Source: Rhodocyclaceae bacterium
GTDB lineage: Bacteria; Pseudomonadota; Gammaproteobacteria; Burkholderiales; Rhodocyclaceae
Assembly: GCA_020445745.1 (NCBI GenBank)
Contig: JAGRGB010000028.1
Span: 88,605-152,604, forward strand
Length of the DNA stretch: 64,000 nt
Direction of reading: 5' to 3'
Each line of letters opens with the position of its first letter. The first letter of the stretch is position 1. A program made the position numbers and the translations under genes. The notes beneath the pieces are model-generated. The model made no database searches, was not told the origin of the DNA, and was given only the letters and a program-made list of their open reading frames with translations. Shown piece after piece: positions 27,379-38,025 of the stretch.

Positions 27379-28467
27379 ATGCTGCTGGAAGTCGCCAACT
27401 GGCTGGGTCAGGACATCAGGGCCTTCAATGTGTTCGGCTACATCACGCTGCGCACGGTGCTGGCCGCCCTGACCGCGCTGGTGATCTCCTTCATCTTCGG
27501 TCCGGCGGTGATTCGCTGGCTGGCAGCCAAGAAGATCGGGCAGGCGGTGCGCGACGACGGGCCGAAGTCGCACCTCACCAAGGCCGGCACCCCGACGATG
27601 GGTGGCGCCCTGATCCTGATCGCGATCGCGATCACGATGCTGCTGTGGGGCGATCTCGGCAATCGATACATGTGGACGGTGCTGGTGGTGACCCTGGGCT
27701 TCGGCACGGTGGGTTGGATCGACGACTGGAAGAAGGTCGTGCACCGCGATCCGAGCGGCCTCGCCAGTCGCTGGAAATACCTGTGGACCTCGCTGATCGC
27801 GGCCGGTGCGGCGGCCTACCTGGCGCTCACCGCATCCGAGCCGGCGCAGTTCGAGCTGATCGTCCCGTTCTTCAAATCGGTGGCCTATCCGCTCGGCGCA
27901 TTCGGTTTCGTCATCCTGTCGTATTTCGTCATCAACGGTACCAGCCACTCGGTCAACCTCACCGATGGCCTCGACGGCCTGGCGATCATGCCGACGGTGA
28001 TGGTCTCGGGCGCCCTCGCGGTGTTTGCCTATGTCGCCGGTCATGCCGGCTTCTCCAAGTACCTCGGGCTGCCCTACATCGCCGGTGCAGGCGAACTGGC
28101 GGTGTTCTGTGGCGCGATGTGCGGCGCCGGGCTCGGCTTCCTGTGGTTCAACGCCTACCCGGCCGAGGTCTTCATGGGCGACGTCGGCGCTCTCGCCCTC
28201 GGCGCGGCGATGGGCACCGTCGCAGTGATCGTGCGTCAGGAAATCGTGCTGTTCATCATGGGCGGCCTGTTCGTCGCCGAGGCGCTGTCGGTGATGGTGC
28301 AGGTGATGTATTTCCGCGTTACCGGCGGCCGGCGAATCTTTCGCATGGCGCCGCTGCACCACCACTACGAACTGGGCGGCTGGAAGGAGACCCAGGTGGT
28401 GGTCCGTTTCTGGATCATCACGATCATGCTGGTGCTGTTCGGTCTGTCCACCCTGAAGCTCAGGTAA
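27379..28467 (+). CDS. mraY: Phospho-MurNAc-pentapeptide transferase
   Basis: A 362-residue polytopic inner-membrane enzyme that transfers phospho-MurNAc-pentapeptide to undecaprenyl phosphate, forming lipid I. About ten hydrophobic segments are visible. Conserved cytoplasmic motifs: [14 protein letters not shown], the Asp pair in [20 protein letters not shown] (catalytic region), [11 protein letters not shown] and the histidine cluster [13 protein letters not shown]. Length and topology match the family. Spacing of three bases to murD. Confidence 0.96.
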   Translation: MLLEVANWLGQDIRAFNVFGYITLRTVLAALTALVISFIFGPAVIRWLAAKKIGQAVRDDGPKSHLTKAGTPTMGGALILIAIAITMLLWGDLGNRYMWTVLVVTLGFGTVGWIDDWKKVVHRDPSGLASRWKYLWTSLIAAGAAAYLALTASEPAQFELIVPFFKSVAYPLGAFGFVILSYFVINGTSHSVNLTDGLDGLAIMPTVMVSGALAVFAYVAGHAGFSKYLGLPYIAGAGELAVFCGAMCGAGLGFLWFNAYPAEVFMGDVGALALGAAMGTVAVIVRQEIVLFIMGGLFVAEALSVMVQVMYFRVTGGRRIFRMAPLHHHYELGGWKETQVVVRFWIITIMLVLFGLSTLKLR

Positions 28468-28470
28468 GCG

Positions 28471-29868
28471 ATGAAAGGACGCTGGCAAGACAAGTCGGTT
28501 CTGGTGCTCGGGCTCGGTGAATCCGGCCTGGCGATGGCGCGCTGGCTGGCACGCTGCGGCGCTCGCCTGACCATCGCCGACAGTCGCCCGACGCCGCCCG
28601 GCGCCCAGGCCCTGCAGCGGGAACAGCCCACCGTCCACACCACCTTCGGACCGTTCGCGCCGAGCCTGCTCGACGGCATCGCATCCCTGGCAATCAGTCC
28701 TGGTCTGGATCCGCGCATGCCGCTGGTGGTCGAGGCACGCAGCCGTGGCATCGAGGTCACCGGCGAAATGTCGCTGCTGGCCCAGGCCCTCGACGATCTC
28801 GGCGTGCGCGGTGGCACGCAAATCATCGCGATCACCGGCACCAATGGCAAGACCACGACCACTGCGCTGGCCGGCGAGATGTGCCGCGCGGCCGGACGCC
28901 GAACCACCGTTGCCGGCAACATCGGGCCGACCGCCCTCGACGCGCTGGGCACGGCACTGGACGGGGGGAGCGCCTTGCCCGAGGTGTGGGTGCTCGAACT
29001 GTCGAGCTTCCAGATCGAGACCATGCAATGCCTCGCTGCCGACGCGGCGGTGGTCCTCAATGTCAGCGACGATCACCTCGACCGCTACAGCGACCTGGGC
29101 GCGTATGCCGCGACCAAGTCGCGGATCTTCGACGGATCGGGCGTCATGGTGCTGAATCGGGAGGACCGACGCGTCATGGCGATGCGACGCGCCGGACGCG
29201 AAACCGTGACCTTCGGTTGCGACTGCCCGGCCCACGGCGACTACGGGCTCGACGGCGAAGGCGACGACCTGTCCCTGGTGCTGCCGGGACATCCGCGGGT
29301 CGCGGCCGCCCGGCTGTCCCTGGCGGGTACCCACAATCTCGCCAACGCGCTCGCGGCGCTGGCCCTGTGTCGCGCCATCGGACTGCCGTGGGAACCTCTG
29401 ATCGACGCCCTGTGCCGCTTCGAAGGCCTGCCCCATCGCGTTCAGCCGGTGGCCCGCCGCGACGACGGGGTGGTTTTCTACGACGATTCCAAGGGCACCA
29501 ACGTCGGCGCCACGCTGGCGGCGATCGCGGGCCTGCGGCGGCCGGTGGTGCTGATCGCCGGCGGTGACGGCAAGGGTCAGGATTTCGCGCCGCTGGCGCC
29601 GGCGCTCGGCCGGCATGGCCGGGCCGTGGTGCTGATCGGGCGGGACGCGCCGCTGATCGAACGCGTCCTCGGCGCTTGCGGCGTGCCGCTCGAGCGCTGC
29701 GCCAGCCTGGAGGCTGCGGTCGGCCGCGCCGACGCGCTCGCCCAGGCCGGCGACGCAGTGCTGTTGTCGCCCGCCTGCGCGAGCCTCGACATGTTCCGCA
29801 ACTATGCGCACCGGGCAGAAGTGTTCGTCGCAGCGGTACGTGCCCTCGACCGGGTGAGCGCCCCATGA
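28471..29868 (+). CDS. murD: UDP-MurNAc-L-alanine:D-glutamate ligase
   Basis: A 465-residue Mur ligase adding D-glutamate to UDP-MurNAc-L-Ala. It opens with a Rossmann-type loop ([18 protein letters not shown]). The ATP loop is [16 protein letters not shown], then [27 protein letters not shown]-equivalent [18 protein letters not shown] and [15 protein letters not shown]. Its stop overlaps the ftsW ATG (ATGA). Confidence 0.95.
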   Translation: MKGRWQDKSVLVLGLGESGLAMARWLARCGARLTIADSRPTPPGAQALQREQPTVHTTFGPFAPSLLDGIASLAISPGLDPRMPLVVEARSRGIEVTGEMSLLAQALDDLGVRGGTQIIAITGTNGKTTTTALAGEMCRAAGRRTTVAGNIGPTALDALGTALDGGSALPEVWVLELSSFQIETMQCLAADAAVVLNVSDDHLDRYSDLGAYAATKSRIFDGSGVMVLNREDRRVMAMRRAGRETVTFGCDCPAHGDYGLDGEGDDLSLVLPGHPRVAAARLSLAGTHNLANALAALALCRAIGLPWEPLIDALCRFEGLPHRVQPVARRDDGVVFYDDSKGTNVGATLAAIAGLRRPVVLIAGGDGKGQDFAPLAPALGRHGRAVVLIGRDAPLIERVLGACGVPLERCASLEAAVGRADALAQAGDAVLLSPACASLDMFRNYAHRAEVFVAAVRALDRVSAP

Positions 29869-31094
29869 AGCTCGCGCTCCCCCTCCCGCTCGGCCGCTCT
29901 GCAGGCGAAACCAGCAGCATCGCCACGTCGCGCGCGGTCGGACGGCTGACGCGGCCCGGAAAGCCGCCGGCGGAACTCGACATGGTGTTGATCTGGTCGG
30001 CGATGGCCCTGCTGCTACTGGGTCTGGTGATGGTCTATTCGTCGTCGATCGCGACCGCCGAGGGCAGCGACTTCACCGGCCACCGTTCGAGCTATTTCCT
30101 GGTCCGCCATTCGACCTTCCTGATGATCGGCGTGGTCGCCGGCACCCTGGCCTTCCAGCTGCCGGTACGGGTCTGGCAGCAGTGTGCGCCGTGGCTTTTC
30201 GGCATCGGCGTGCTGTTGCTGGTGGCGGTGCTGGTGCCGAACCTCGGGCGCGAGGTCAACGGCGCCCGCCGCTGGCTGCCGCTAGGGCCGCTCAACCTGC
30301 AGCCGTCGGAGCTGATGAAGCTGTTCGTCGCCCTCTATGCCGCCGACTACACGGTGCGCAAGCTGCCCTACATGTCGAGCCTGCGCCGCGCCTTCCTGCC
30401 GATGGCGGCGGTGATCCTGTTCGTCGGCGCGCTGCTGCTGCGCGAGCCGGATTTCGGCGCCTTCGTCGTGATCACCGCGATCGCCTTCGGCATCCTGTTC
30501 CTCGGCGGCATCAACGTGCGCATCTTCGTGCTGCTGCTGGTCGTGGCGGTGATCGGCTTCATGTTGCTGATCTGGTGGTCGCCGTACCGGCGCGACCGCA
30601 TCCTCGGCTTCATGGACCCGTGGCGCGATCCGTACGGCAACGGCTATCAGCTCTCCCACGCGCTGATCGCCTTCGGCCGCGGCGAATGGATCGGCGTCGG
30701 CCTCGGTGCCAGCATCGAGAAGCTGTTCTACCTGCCGGAGGCCCATACCGATTTCCTGTTGGCGGTGATCGCCGAGGAACTGGGCTTCGTCGGTGTCCTG
30801 ACGGTGGTCGTGCTGTTCGCGCTGGTGGTGCAGCGCGCCTTCGCGATCGGCCGCCAGGCGATCACGCTGGAGCGCTTCTTCGCCGGCCTGGTGGCGCAGG
30901 GCATCGGCCTGTGGTTCGGCGTGCAGTCCTTCATCAACATGGGGGTCAACACCGGCCTGCTGCCGACCAAGGGGCTGACCCTGCCGCTGATGAGCTTCGG
31001 CGGTTCCGGGATCCTCGCCAATTGCGTGGCACTCGCGGTGCTGCTGCGCATCGACTGGGAAAACCGCCAAATCATGCGCAGGGGTGGTGCATGA
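29865..31094 (+). CDS. ftsW: Septal peptidoglycan glycosyltransferase FtsW
   Basis: A 409-residue SEDS-family polytopic membrane protein that polymerises septal glycan together with FtsI. About ten hydrophobic segments follow a basic cytoplasmic N-terminus of some 40 residues. Conserved blocks: [68 protein letters not shown] (containing the catalytic Asp region of SEDS proteins) and [13 protein letters not shown]. It starts inside the murD stop. Its own stop overlaps the ATG of a 28-codon open frame leading to murG. Confidence 0.95.
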   Translation: MKLALPLPLGRSAGETSSIATSRAVGRLTRPGKPPAELDMVLIWSAMALLLLGLVMVYSSSIATAEGSDFTGHRSSYFLVRHSTFLMIGVVAGTLAFQLPVRVWQQCAPWLFGIGVLLLVAVLVPNLGREVNGARRWLPLGPLNLQPSELMKLFVALYAADYTVRKLPYMSSLRRAFLPMAAVILFVGALLLREPDFGAFVVITAIAFGILFLGGINVRIFVLLLVVAVIGFMLLIWWSPYRRDRILGFMDPWRDPYGNGYQLSHALIAFGRGEWIGVGLGASIEKLFYLPEAHTDFLLAVIAEELGFVGVLTVVVLFALVVQRAFAIGRQAITLERFFAGLVAQGIGLWFGVQSFINMGVNTGLLPTKGLTLPLMSFGGSGILANCVALAVLLRIDWENRQIMRRGGA

Positions 31095-31177
31095 CGCGGC
31101 GCTTCGGGCGAAGCGGCGCGCCGCGGCCGGGCTCGTTCGCGAGCGACGGCAGGCGAGTCGTGCGGGGGCAGCCATGA
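31091..31177 (+). CDS. Possible bridging mini-ORF between ftsW and murG
   Basis: A 28-codon open frame whose ATG overlaps the ftsW stop (ATGA, 31091-31094) and whose TGA overlaps the murG ATG (31174-31177). It repeats the arrangement seen between rsmH and ftsL. The product would be basic ([14 protein letters not shown]...) without a recognised domain. Like the other, it may serve translational handover, or be chance in GC-rich DNA where stops are rare. Confidence 0.28.
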   Translation: MTRRFGRSGAPRPGSFASDGRRVVRGQP

Positions 31178-32244
31178 AGAAGCTGCTGGTCATGGCGGGC
31201 GGTACCGGCGGCCACATCTACCCCGGCCTTGCGGTTGCCGAGGTACTCGGTGCGCGGGGCTGGCAGATTGCCTGGATGGGCAATCCGGACGGCATGGAAG
31301 CGGGCCTGGTGTCGCCGCGCGGCTACGACATGGCGTGGATCCGCTTCGCGGCGCTGCGCGGCAAGGGCCTGTTGCGCAAGTTGCTGCTTCCGGTGAATCT
31401 GCTGCGCGGCTTCTGGCAGGCGCTCGGCCACATCCGTCGCCTGCAGCCGGACGTCGTGCTCGGCATGGGCGGCTATGTCAGCTTTCCGGGCGGCATGATG
31501 GCGGCGGCGCTTGGCCGGCCGCTGGTGCTGCACGAGCAGAACTCGGTAGCCGGCCTCGCCAACCGCGTCCTCGCCGGCGTCGCCGACGAAGTCCTCAGCG
31601 GTTTCCCGGATGTCTTGCCGAAGGCTCGCTGGGTAGGCAATCCGGTGCGCCGCGAGATCGCCGAGCTGGCCCCTCCGGGCGAGCGCTACGCCGGGCGCAG
31701 CGGCCCGCTGCGTCTGCTCGTCGTCGGCGGCAGCCTGGGCGCCAAGGTGCTCAACGACGTGCTGCCGGCCGCCCTCGCGCTGATGCCGGAGACACGCCGT
31801 CCGCGAGTCGTACACCAGGCCGGTCGCCGGCAGATCGATGCGCTCGAGGAGAACTACGCCGCGGCCGGGGTCAGGGGCGAACTGCTGCCGTTCATCGAAG
31901 ACATGGCCGCGCGCTACGCCGAGGCGGACCTCGTGCTGTGCCGCGCCGGTGCACTGACCGTCGCCGAACTGGCCGCCGCCGGCGTCGCCAGCATCCTGGT
32001 GCCGCTGCCCCACGCGGTGGATGACCACCAGACCGGCAACGCGCGCTTCCTGGCCGATCGCGGGGCGGCGTTGCTGTTGGCCCAGGGCGAGCTCGGTGCG
32101 GCGCAGCTTGCCGCGCTGCTCGACCGTCTCGACCGTCCCCAACTGCAGGTGATGGCCGAAAAGGCCAGGGCGCTGGCCAGGGCCGACGCGGCCGAAGCCG
32201 TCGCCGCCGCCTGTGAGGCGCATGCAAGGAGCCAGGCGAAATGA
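31174..32244 (+). CDS. murG: Lipid II synthase: UDP-GlcNAc transferase MurG
   Basis: A 356-residue GT-B glycosyltransferase that adds GlcNAc to lipid I at the inner membrane. The N-terminal G loop is [20 protein letters not shown], then [16 protein letters not shown] and [16 protein letters not shown]. The C-terminal half shows [15 protein letters not shown] and the nucleotide-sugar site [27 protein letters not shown] before the ATG is a weak ribosome site. The stop overlaps the murC ATG. An in-frame extension to 31084 exists but lacks family sequence. Confidence 0.95.
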   Translation: MKKLLVMAGGTGGHIYPGLAVAEVLGARGWQIAWMGNPDGMEAGLVSPRGYDMAWIRFAALRGKGLLRKLLLPVNLLRGFWQALGHIRRLQPDVVLGMGGYVSFPGGMMAAALGRPLVLHEQNSVAGLANRVLAGVADEVLSGFPDVLPKARWVGNPVRREIAELAPPGERYAGRSGPLRLLVVGGSLGAKVLNDVLPAALALMPETRRPRVVHQAGRRQIDALEENYAAAGVRGELLPFIEDMAARYAEADLVLCRAGALTVAELAAAGVASILVPLPHAVDDHQTGNARFLADRGAALLLAQGELGAAQLAALLDRLDRPQLQVMAEKARALARADAAEAVAAACEAHARSQAK

Positions 32245-33635
32245 AACACAAGGTCAAGCACATCCACTTCGTCGGCATCGGTGGCGCCGGCATGAGCGGC
32301 ATCGCCGAAGTGCTGGTGAACCTCGGATACATGGTCAGTGGTTCGGACCTCGGCAGCAATGCGGCGACCCGGCGGCTGACGGCGATGGGGGCGCGGGTGG
32401 TCAGCGGCCATGCCGCCGAGAACGTCGCCGGTGCCGACGCGATCGTGACCTCGACCGCGGTGCGCGGCGACAACCCCGAGGTGGTGGCGGCGCGCGCGGC
32501 CCACGTGCCGGTGGTACCGAGGGCGCAGATGCTGGCCGAACTGATGCGACTCAAGCAGGGCATCGCGATCGCCGGTACCCACGGCAAGACCACCACCACC
32601 TCGCTGGTCGCCAGCATCCTGGCCGAGGGCGGCATGGATCCCACCTTCGTGATCGGCGGCCGGCTCAATGCCGCCGGTGCCAATGCGCGGCTCGGCAAGG
32701 GCGACTTCCTGGTCGCCGAGGCCGACGAGTCGGATGCCTCCTTCCTGCTGATCAATCCGGTGATCTCGGTGGTCACCAACATCGACGCCGATCACATGGA
32801 GACCTATGGCCACGACTTTGCGCGGCTCAAGCAGGCCTTCGTCGACTTCCTGCAACACCTGCCGTTCTACGGCGTCGCGGTGCTGTGCGAGGACGACCCC
32901 CACGTGCGCTCGATCATGCCGCTGGTGTCGAAGCAGATCGTGCGCTATGGCATCTCGCCGAGCGCGGCGGTGCGCGCCGAGAACGTCCGCGCGGAGGCTG
33001 ACCGCATGCGCTTCGACGTGGTGCGGGAGAACGGCAGCATCTCGCGTTTCCCGGCGGTGTTGAACCTGCCGGGCGTCCATAACGTCCGCAACGCGCTGGC
33101 GGCGGTCGCGGTGGCGACCGAGGTCGGCGTGCCGGACGAGGCGATCGCCAAGGCACTGGACGAGTTTCACGGTGTCGGCCGGCGCTTCCAGCGCTACGGC
33201 GAGGTGCCGCTACCGGGGGGTGGCGGTTTCACGCTGATCGACGACTACGGCCACCACCCGGCCGAGATGGCGGCGACCCTGGAGGCCGCCCGCGGCGCCT
33301 TTCCCGGGCGCCGGCTGGTGCTGGCCTTCCAGCCCCACCGCTACACCCGCACGCGCGACTGCTTCGAAGACCTGGTGCATGTCCTGGAGGCCGCCGATCT
33401 GGTCCTGCTGACCGAAGTCTATGCCGCCGGCGAGGCGCCGATCGTGGCTGCCGACAGCCGCTCGCTGGCGCGCGCGATCCGGGTCGCCGGCAAGGTCGAG
33501 CCGATCTTCGTGGAGGACGTCGCGCAGATGCCGCAGGCGGTCATCGACAGCGCCCGCGACGGTGACGTCGTGATCACCATGGGCGCCGGTTCGATCGGTT
33601 CGGTGCCGGGCCGGCTGGCGAACCGGGAGGACTGA
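32241..33635 (+). CDS. murC: UDP-N-acetylmuramate:L-alanine ligase
   Basis: A 464-residue Mur ligase that attaches the first stem residue. It opens with [20 protein letters not shown], has the ATP loop [17 protein letters not shown], then [47 protein letters not shown] and [15 protein letters not shown]. It is clearly distinct from mpl at 13660. Unlike in enteric bacteria, no murB follows; the next gene is ddlB, as is usual in Betaproteobacteria. Confidence 0.96.
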   Translation: MKHKVKHIHFVGIGGAGMSGIAEVLVNLGYMVSGSDLGSNAATRRLTAMGARVVSGHAAENVAGADAIVTSTAVRGDNPEVVAARAAHVPVVPRAQMLAELMRLKQGIAIAGTHGKTTTTSLVASILAEGGMDPTFVIGGRLNAAGANARLGKGDFLVAEADESDASFLLINPVISVVTNIDADHMETYGHDFARLKQAFVDFLQHLPFYGVAVLCEDDPHVRSIMPLVSKQIVRYGISPSAAVRAENVRAEADRMRFDVVRENGSISRFPAVLNLPGVHNVRNALAAVAVATEVGVPDEAIAKALDEFHGVGRRFQRYGEVPLPGGGGFTLIDDYGHHPAEMAATLEAARGAFPGRRLVLAFQPHRYTRTRDCFEDLVHVLEAADLVLLTEVYAAGEAPIVAADSRSLARAIRVAGKVEPIFVEDVAQMPQAVIDSARDGDVVITMGAGSIGSVPGRLANRED

Positions 33636-34555
33636 TGGCGATGTCACGGCGGTTCGGCAGGGTGGCGGTTCTGTTCGGCGGCTCGTCGGCCGAGCGCGAT
33701 GTCTCGCTGATGTCCGGGCGGGCGGTGCTCGAGGCGCTGCTCGCCGAGGGCGTGGACGCCCACGCCTTCGATCCGGCCGAGCGCGAACTGTACGAACTGA
33801 AGCGCGACGGCTTCGAGCGGGCCTTCGTGATCCTGCACGGTCGGGGCGGCGAAGACGGCACGGTGCAGGGGGCGCTGGAACTGATGGGCATTCCCTACAC
33901 CGGCAGCGGTGTCATGGCGTCGGCGCTGTCGATGGACAAATGGCGTACCAAGATGGTGTGGCAATCGGTCGGCCTGCCGACGCCGCGCTACGCGATCCTC
34001 GAAGAGACCACCGACTGGGATGCCGTGGTTGCCGAACTGGGGCTGCCGATCTTCGTCAAGCCGGTGCATGAAGGCAGCAGCATGGGCGCCACCAAGGTGA
34101 CCCGGGCCGAGGATCTGGCGGCGGCCTGGGAACTCGCGGCACGCTTCGACCGGCTGGTGCTGGCCGAAGAGTTCGTCACGGGCGAGGAGCTGACCGGGCC
34201 CTTTCTCGCCGACCAGGCCCTACCGCTGGTGCGCATCGTCGCGCCCGGCGGCAACTACGACTACCAGAACAAGTACTTCACCGACGACACCCGGTACTAC
34301 TGCCCGGCCGGTCTGCCCGAGGACCTGGAGCGCCGCATGCGCGAGGCGGTGCTGCAATCGGCACGGGTGCTCGGCTGTCGTGGCTGGGGGCGCGCGGATC
34401 TGATCATGAAGGCGGACGGCAGCTTCACGCTGCTGGAGATGAACACGGCCCCCGGCATGACCAGCCACTCGCTGGTGCCGATGTCGGCGCGCGCCGCCGG
34501 ACTGGAATTCGGTGCCCTGTGCCTGCGCATTCTCGAGGAGGCCCGCGTTGGCTGA
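33635..34555 (+). CDS. ddlB: D-alanine:D-alanine ligase
   Basis: A 306-residue ATP-grasp ligase making the D-Ala-D-Ala used by MurF. Signatures: VAVLFGGSSAERDVSLMSG, HGRGGEDGTVQGALELMGIP, YTGSGVMASALSMDKWRTK, IFVKPVHEGSSMGATKV and LLEMNTAPGMTSHSL. The ATG shares one base with the murC stop (TGATG). A second ATG two codons later is possible. The end overlaps the TTG start of ftsQ by eight bases. Confidence 0.95.
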   Translation: MAMSRRFGRVAVLFGGSSAERDVSLMSGRAVLEALLAEGVDAHAFDPAERELYELKRDGFERAFVILHGRGGEDGTVQGALELMGIPYTGSGVMASALSMDKWRTKMVWQSVGLPTPRYAILEETTDWDAVVAELGLPIFVKPVHEGSSMGATKVTRAEDLAAAWELAARFDRLVLAEEFVTGEELTGPFLADQALPLVRIVAPGGNYDYQNKYFTDDTRYYCPAGLPEDLERRMREAVLQSARVLGCRGWGRADLIMKADGSFTLLEMNTAPGMTSHSLVPMSARAAGLEFGALCLRILEEARVG

Positions 34556-35378
34556 CGCGCGTCGCCGGCGAGCGCCCGGCACCACTTCCCGCAAACCGGC
34601 GCGCGACGCCCGCGGAGATCGCAGCGGCTTGTGGCACAACCCGGCGATGCTCAACCTGATCGCCGACATCTGCCTGCTGTTCGGATCTACCGCGCTGGCC
34701 TACGCCGCCTTCTCGTGGTTCCTCCGGCAGCCGCTGTTTCCGCTCGACGAGGTGGTGCTGGTGACGCCCCCGGCCCAGGTCACCGAGGCGCAACTCGAGT
34801 ACGCCGCCCTGAGCGCCGTCGACGGTGGCTTCTTCACGGTGGATCTCGACCGTGTCCGGGAAACCTTCGAGAAGCTGCCGTGGGTGCGCCGCGCGGAAGT
34901 GCGCCGACGCTGGCCGGCCAGCCTCGAACTGCGCCTCGAGGAGCATGTCGCGGTGGCCTACTGGAGCCCGGCCGGCAGCGGCGAGACGCGGCTGGTCAAT
35001 CGCCAGGGCGAGGTCTTCGTCGCCGCCAGCGACGCGACCATGCCGAAGCTGTCCGGGCCGGAAGGTTCGGCGGCCTACGTGCTGAACCGCTTCGGCGCAT
35101 TGGTCGAGGCGGTGGCACCGCTCGGCGATCCGCTCACCGACGTCAGCTTGTCGGCGCGCGAGGCGTGGCAACTGAAGCTCGCCGGGGGGCTCGTCATCGA
35201 GCTCGGCAGGGACCAGGAGTCGGCGCCCAGCGACCGCCGGCTGCGGGATTTTGTGGCCACCTTCCCCGGCGTCCGGGAGAGGGCGGGAGTCGAAGTGGCG
35301 GTGGCCGACCTGCGCTACCCCAGTGGATATGCGCTGCGCGATGCGCAGCAGGAGAAGCCCGCAGAGGGCAGCAAATGA
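34548..35378 (+). CDS. ftsQ: Cell division protein FtsQ
   Basis: A 276-residue bitopic protein of the divisome. A basic, proline-containing cytoplasmic tail of about 35 residues, one membrane segment (IADICLLFGSTALAYAAFSW), then a POTRA domain (FPLDEVVLVTPP...FFTVDLDRVRETFEKLPWV) and the FtsQ beta domain. I take the start as TTG at 34548: GAGGAG sits seven bases upstream and the reading gives ADARRRRAPG as the start of the tail. The upstream in-frame ATG lies deep inside ddlB. The stop overlaps the ftsA ATG. Confidence 0.9.
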   Translation: MADARRRRAPGTTSRKPARDARGDRSGLWHNPAMLNLIADICLLFGSTALAYAAFSWFLRQPLFPLDEVVLVTPPAQVTEAQLEYAALSAVDGGFFTVDLDRVRETFEKLPWVRRAEVRRRWPASLELRLEEHVAVAYWSPAGSGETRLVNRQGEVFVAASDATMPKLSGPEGSAAYVLNRFGALVEAVAPLGDPLTDVSLSAREAWQLKLAGGLVIELGRDQESAPSDRRLRDFVATFPGVRERAGVEVAVADLRYPSGYALRDAQQEKPAEGSK

Positions 35379-36604
35379 GCAAGGAACAGAAGGATCTGAT
35401 CGTCGGACTCGACATCGGCACGTCGAAGATCACCTGCATGGTGGCGGAATCGCTGCCGGACGGCAGTCTCGACGTGGTTGGCCTCGGAACCCAGGGGACC
35501 AACGGCCTGAAGCGGGGCGTGGTGGTCAATATCGAGGCCACCGTGGAAGCCATTTCACGGGTCGTGCAGGAAGTCGAGCTGATGGCCAACTGCAAGATCC
35601 GCGACGTGTTCACCGGCATCGCCGGCAGTCACATCCGCAGCTTCAACTCCAACGGAATGGTCGCGATCAAGGACCGCGAGGTGACGCCGATCGATGTCGA
35701 GCGGGTGATCGAGGTGGCCCGGGCGATGCCGATCCCGGCCGACCAGCAGATCCTGCACATCCTGACCCAGGAATTCATCATCGACGGCCAGGACGGCGTG
35801 CGCGAGCCGATCGGCATGAGCGGGGTCAAGCTCGAGACCAAGGTGCACATCGTCACCGGCGCGGTGTCGGCGGCCCAGAACGTGGTCAAGTGCGTGCGCC
35901 GCTGCGGCCTGGAGGTCGTCGATCTGATCCTGCAGCCGCTGGCGTCGAGTTACGCGACGCTGTCCGACGACGAGAAGGAGCTCGGCGTCTGCCTGGTGGA
36001 CATCGGCGCCGGCACCACCGACATCGCCGTGTTCACCCGCGGTGCGATTCGCCATACCGCCGTGCTGCCGGTGGCCGGTGATCAGATCACCAACGACATC
36101 GCGATGGCGCTGCGCACACCGACTGCCGAGGCGGAGGAGATCAAGATCCACCACGGCGTCGCGATGCACACCCTGGCCGACCCGGAGGACATGATCGAGG
36201 TGCCGGGCGTCGGTGACCGGCCGTCGCGAAAGCTGTCGCGCCAGGCTCTGGCCGACGTCATCGAGCCGCGGGTCTCGGAAATCTACGAGCTGGTCCAGGC
36301 CGAGCTGCGCCGCAGCGGCTACGAGGAATTGTTGTCGTCGGGAATCGTGCTGACCGGTGGCTCGGCCGACATGGCAGGCATGGTGGAACTCGGTGAGGAG
36401 GTGTTCCACATGCCGGTGCGGATCGGCGTGCCGCACTACGCAGGCGGATTGGCGGACGTGGTGTGCCAGGCCCGTTATGCCGCGGCGATGGGCCTGGTGC
36501 TGGAGGGCGTGGTCCAGCGGCGGCGGGGATTCCAGGCGAGGGAGACGAGGAACGTGCGCGACCTGTTCTCGCGCCTGAAGGGATGGTTCGAGAAGAACTT
36601 TTGA
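35375..36604 (+). CDS. ftsA: Cell division protein FtsA
   Basis: A 409-residue actin-like ATPase that tethers FtsZ to the membrane. The phosphate-1 loop is VGLDIGTSKITCMVAE, the SHS2/1C domain follows (GIAGSHIRSFNSNGMVAI), phosphate-2 is CLVDIGAGTTDIAVF and the adenosine motif VLTGGSADMAGM. The C-terminus ends in the membrane-binding amphipathic helix (LFSRLKGWFEKNF). Length matches the family. The ATG overlaps the ftsQ stop; 148 bases separate it from ftsZ. Confidence 0.96.
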   Translation: MSKEQKDLIVGLDIGTSKITCMVAESLPDGSLDVVGLGTQGTNGLKRGVVVNIEATVEAISRVVQEVELMANCKIRDVFTGIAGSHIRSFNSNGMVAIKDREVTPIDVERVIEVARAMPIPADQQILHILTQEFIIDGQDGVREPIGMSGVKLETKVHIVTGAVSAAQNVVKCVRRCGLEVVDLILQPLASSYATLSDDEKELGVCLVDIGAGTTDIAVFTRGAIRHTAVLPVAGDQITNDIAMALRTPTAEAEEIKIHHGVAMHTLADPEDMIEVPGVGDRPSRKLSRQALADVIEPRVSEIYELVQAELRRSGYEELLSSGIVLTGGSADMAGMVELGEEVFHMPVRIGVPHYAGGLADVVCQARYAAAMGLVLEGVVQRRRGFQARETRNVRDLFSRLKGWFEKNF

Positions 36605-36658
36605 TCAGGGGTCGGCCCGGGGTCGATCCAATTTGAATGAACGTCTGTCGGAATCGGT

Positions 36659-36693
36659 TATTTAGTTGTAGTATTTTTTAGAACTACTAAATA
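36659..36693 (+). promoter_or_regulatory. A/T-rich hairpin and promoter-like element upstream of ftsZ
   Basis: Within strongly GC-rich DNA, 36656-36694 is almost pure A/T. TATTTAG (36659-36665) pairs with CTAAATA (36687-36693), and after a 3-base bulge TAGT (36669-36672) pairs with ACTA (36683-36686), leaving a ten-base loop. The same bases hold TTGTAG (36666-36671), a 16-base spacer and TAAATA (36688-36693), a plausible sigma-70 promoter for ftsZ. Whether it acts as promoter, as RNA hairpin or as protein site cannot be told. ftsZ itself has AGGAG upstream of the ATG. Confidence 0.5.
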
Positions 36694-36752
36694 GCCGGCG
36701 TCTGCGGGCGGTCCAACCAGCAGCAAGGTAGTTTCTGAAGGAGGCGAATCAA

Positions 36753-37895
36753 ATGTTTGAAATCGTTGAGAAGGTCGAAACCGGGACGATCATCAAGGTG
36801 GTTGGCGTGGGCGGCGCCGGCGGCAACGCTGTCGATCACATGATCCGCGAGGGTGTCCAGGGCGTCGATTTCATCTGCGCCAACACCGACGCCCAGGCAC
36901 TGTTGCGCAGCATGGCCCCGGTCAAGGTCCAGCTCGGCACCAGCGGGCTCGGCGCCGGCTCCAAGCCGGAGGCGGGGCGGGCCGCGGCGCAGGAGTCGCG
37001 GGACGAGATCGCCGCGGCACTCGACGGCGCGCACATGTGCTTCATCACGGCCGGCATGGGCGGTGGGACCGGCACCGGCGCGGCGCCGGTGGTCGCCGAG
37101 ATCGCCAAGGAACTCGGCATCCTGACGGTGGCGGTGGTCACCAAACCGTTCGATTTCGAGAACCGACTGCGGGTCGCCGAGAGCGGCGTCGAGGAACTGG
37201 CCAAGCAGGTCGACTCGCTGATCGTCGTGCTCAACGACAAGTTGCTCGAGGTGTTCGGCGATGACGCCGGCTTCGAGGACTGCTTCCGATCCGCCGACAA
37301 CGTGCTCCGCAGCGCGGTCGGCGGCATCGCCGAGATCATCAACGTGCCGGGCCTGGTCAATGTCGATTTCCAGGACGTGCGCACCGCGATGGCGGAGATG
37401 GGCCGGGCGATGATGGGTTCGGCGGAAGCCGAGGGCATGGACCGTGCCCGCATCGCCGCCGAGCAGGCCGCAGTGAGCCCGCTGCTGGAGGGCACCGAGC
37501 TGTCGGGCGCACGCTGCGTGCTGATCAACATCACCGCCAGCCGCACGCTGAAGATGTCCGAGGTGCGCGATGCGGTGCGGACGGTTCAGGCATTCGCAGC
37601 CCAGGAAGCCTTCGTCAAGTACGGCACGGTGTTCGAAGAGGCGATGGCAGACCGCATCCGGATCACCGTCGTCGCCACCGGCCTCGGGCTGCCGAGCCTG
37701 TCGAACAAGCAGCCGGTGATGCAGGTGGTCGCCGGCACCGGTACCTACGGCCCGGTCTCCGGCAACGTCGATTTCGGCAATCTGGACGTTCCGGCGGTGA
37801 TCCGCACCGGACGCCGCTCGGCAGTCGAGGCGATGAGTTCGAACGGCGTCGACACCTACGACATTCCGGCCTTCCTGCGCAAACAGGCCGACTGA
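36753..37895 (+). CDS. ftsZ: Cell division GTPase FtsZ
   Basis: A 380-residue tubulin-like GTPase that forms the Z ring. It opens [11 protein letters not shown], with the first nucleotide loop [16 protein letters not shown], the tubulin signature [19 protein letters not shown], and the synergy-loop region [18 protein letters not shown]. The C-terminal peptide [11 protein letters not shown], which binds FtsA and ZipA, is intact. An AGGAG nine bases upstream sets the start. It has its own leader with an A/T-rich element, so it may be expressed above the level of the upstream genes. Confidence 0.97.
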   Translation: MFEIVEKVETGTIIKVVGVGGAGGNAVDHMIREGVQGVDFICANTDAQALLRSMAPVKVQLGTSGLGAGSKPEAGRAAAQESRDEIAAALDGAHMCFITAGMGGGTGTGAAPVVAEIAKELGILTVAVVTKPFDFENRLRVAESGVEELAKQVDSLIVVLNDKLLEVFGDDAGFEDCFRSADNVLRSAVGGIAEIINVPGLVNVDFQDVRTAMAEMGRAMMGSAEAEGMDRARIAAEQAAVSPLLEGTELSGARCVLINITASRTLKMSEVRDAVRTVQAFAAQEAFVKYGTVFEEAMADRIRITVVATGLGLPSLSNKQPVMQVVAGTGTYGPVSGNVDFGNLDVPAVIRTGRRSAVEAMSSNGVDTYDIPAFLRKQAD

Positions 37896-37918
37896 GGAGG
37901 CCGGGCGAAGGCCACGAC

Positions 37919-37963
37919 GGGCGCCCCGTGCGGACATCGCCTCCGCTCCGGCGGTGGCGCCCT
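37919..37963 (+). terminator. Possible terminator hairpin after ftsZ
   Basis: GGGCGCC (about 37920) and GGCGCCC (about 37956) can pair as the base of a larger structure that encloses an inner CGCC/GGCG stem; TTATTTT follows a few bases later. This overlaps the start of the lpxC promoter, so readthrough is plausible. Confidence 0.3.
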
Positions 37964-37969
37964 GGCTTA

Positions 37970-37998
37970 TTTTGCACTGCAACAAAACGTGCTATGAT
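37970..37998 (+). promoter_or_regulatory. lpxC promoter
   Basis: TTTTGC (37970-37975), 17 bases, then TATGAT (37993-37998), which matches the -10 consensus at five of six positions. The predicted start leaves a short leader before the ATG at 38026. This would let lpxC be expressed apart from the dcw cluster. Confidence 0.55.
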
Positions 37999-38025
37999 GC
38001 AGCCATCCTCCAAGAGGTGTATCCG

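Noticed and set aside
27280-29811. An 843-codon minus-strand frame over mraY and murD
   Set aside because: Antisense shadow of two certain genes; no motifs.
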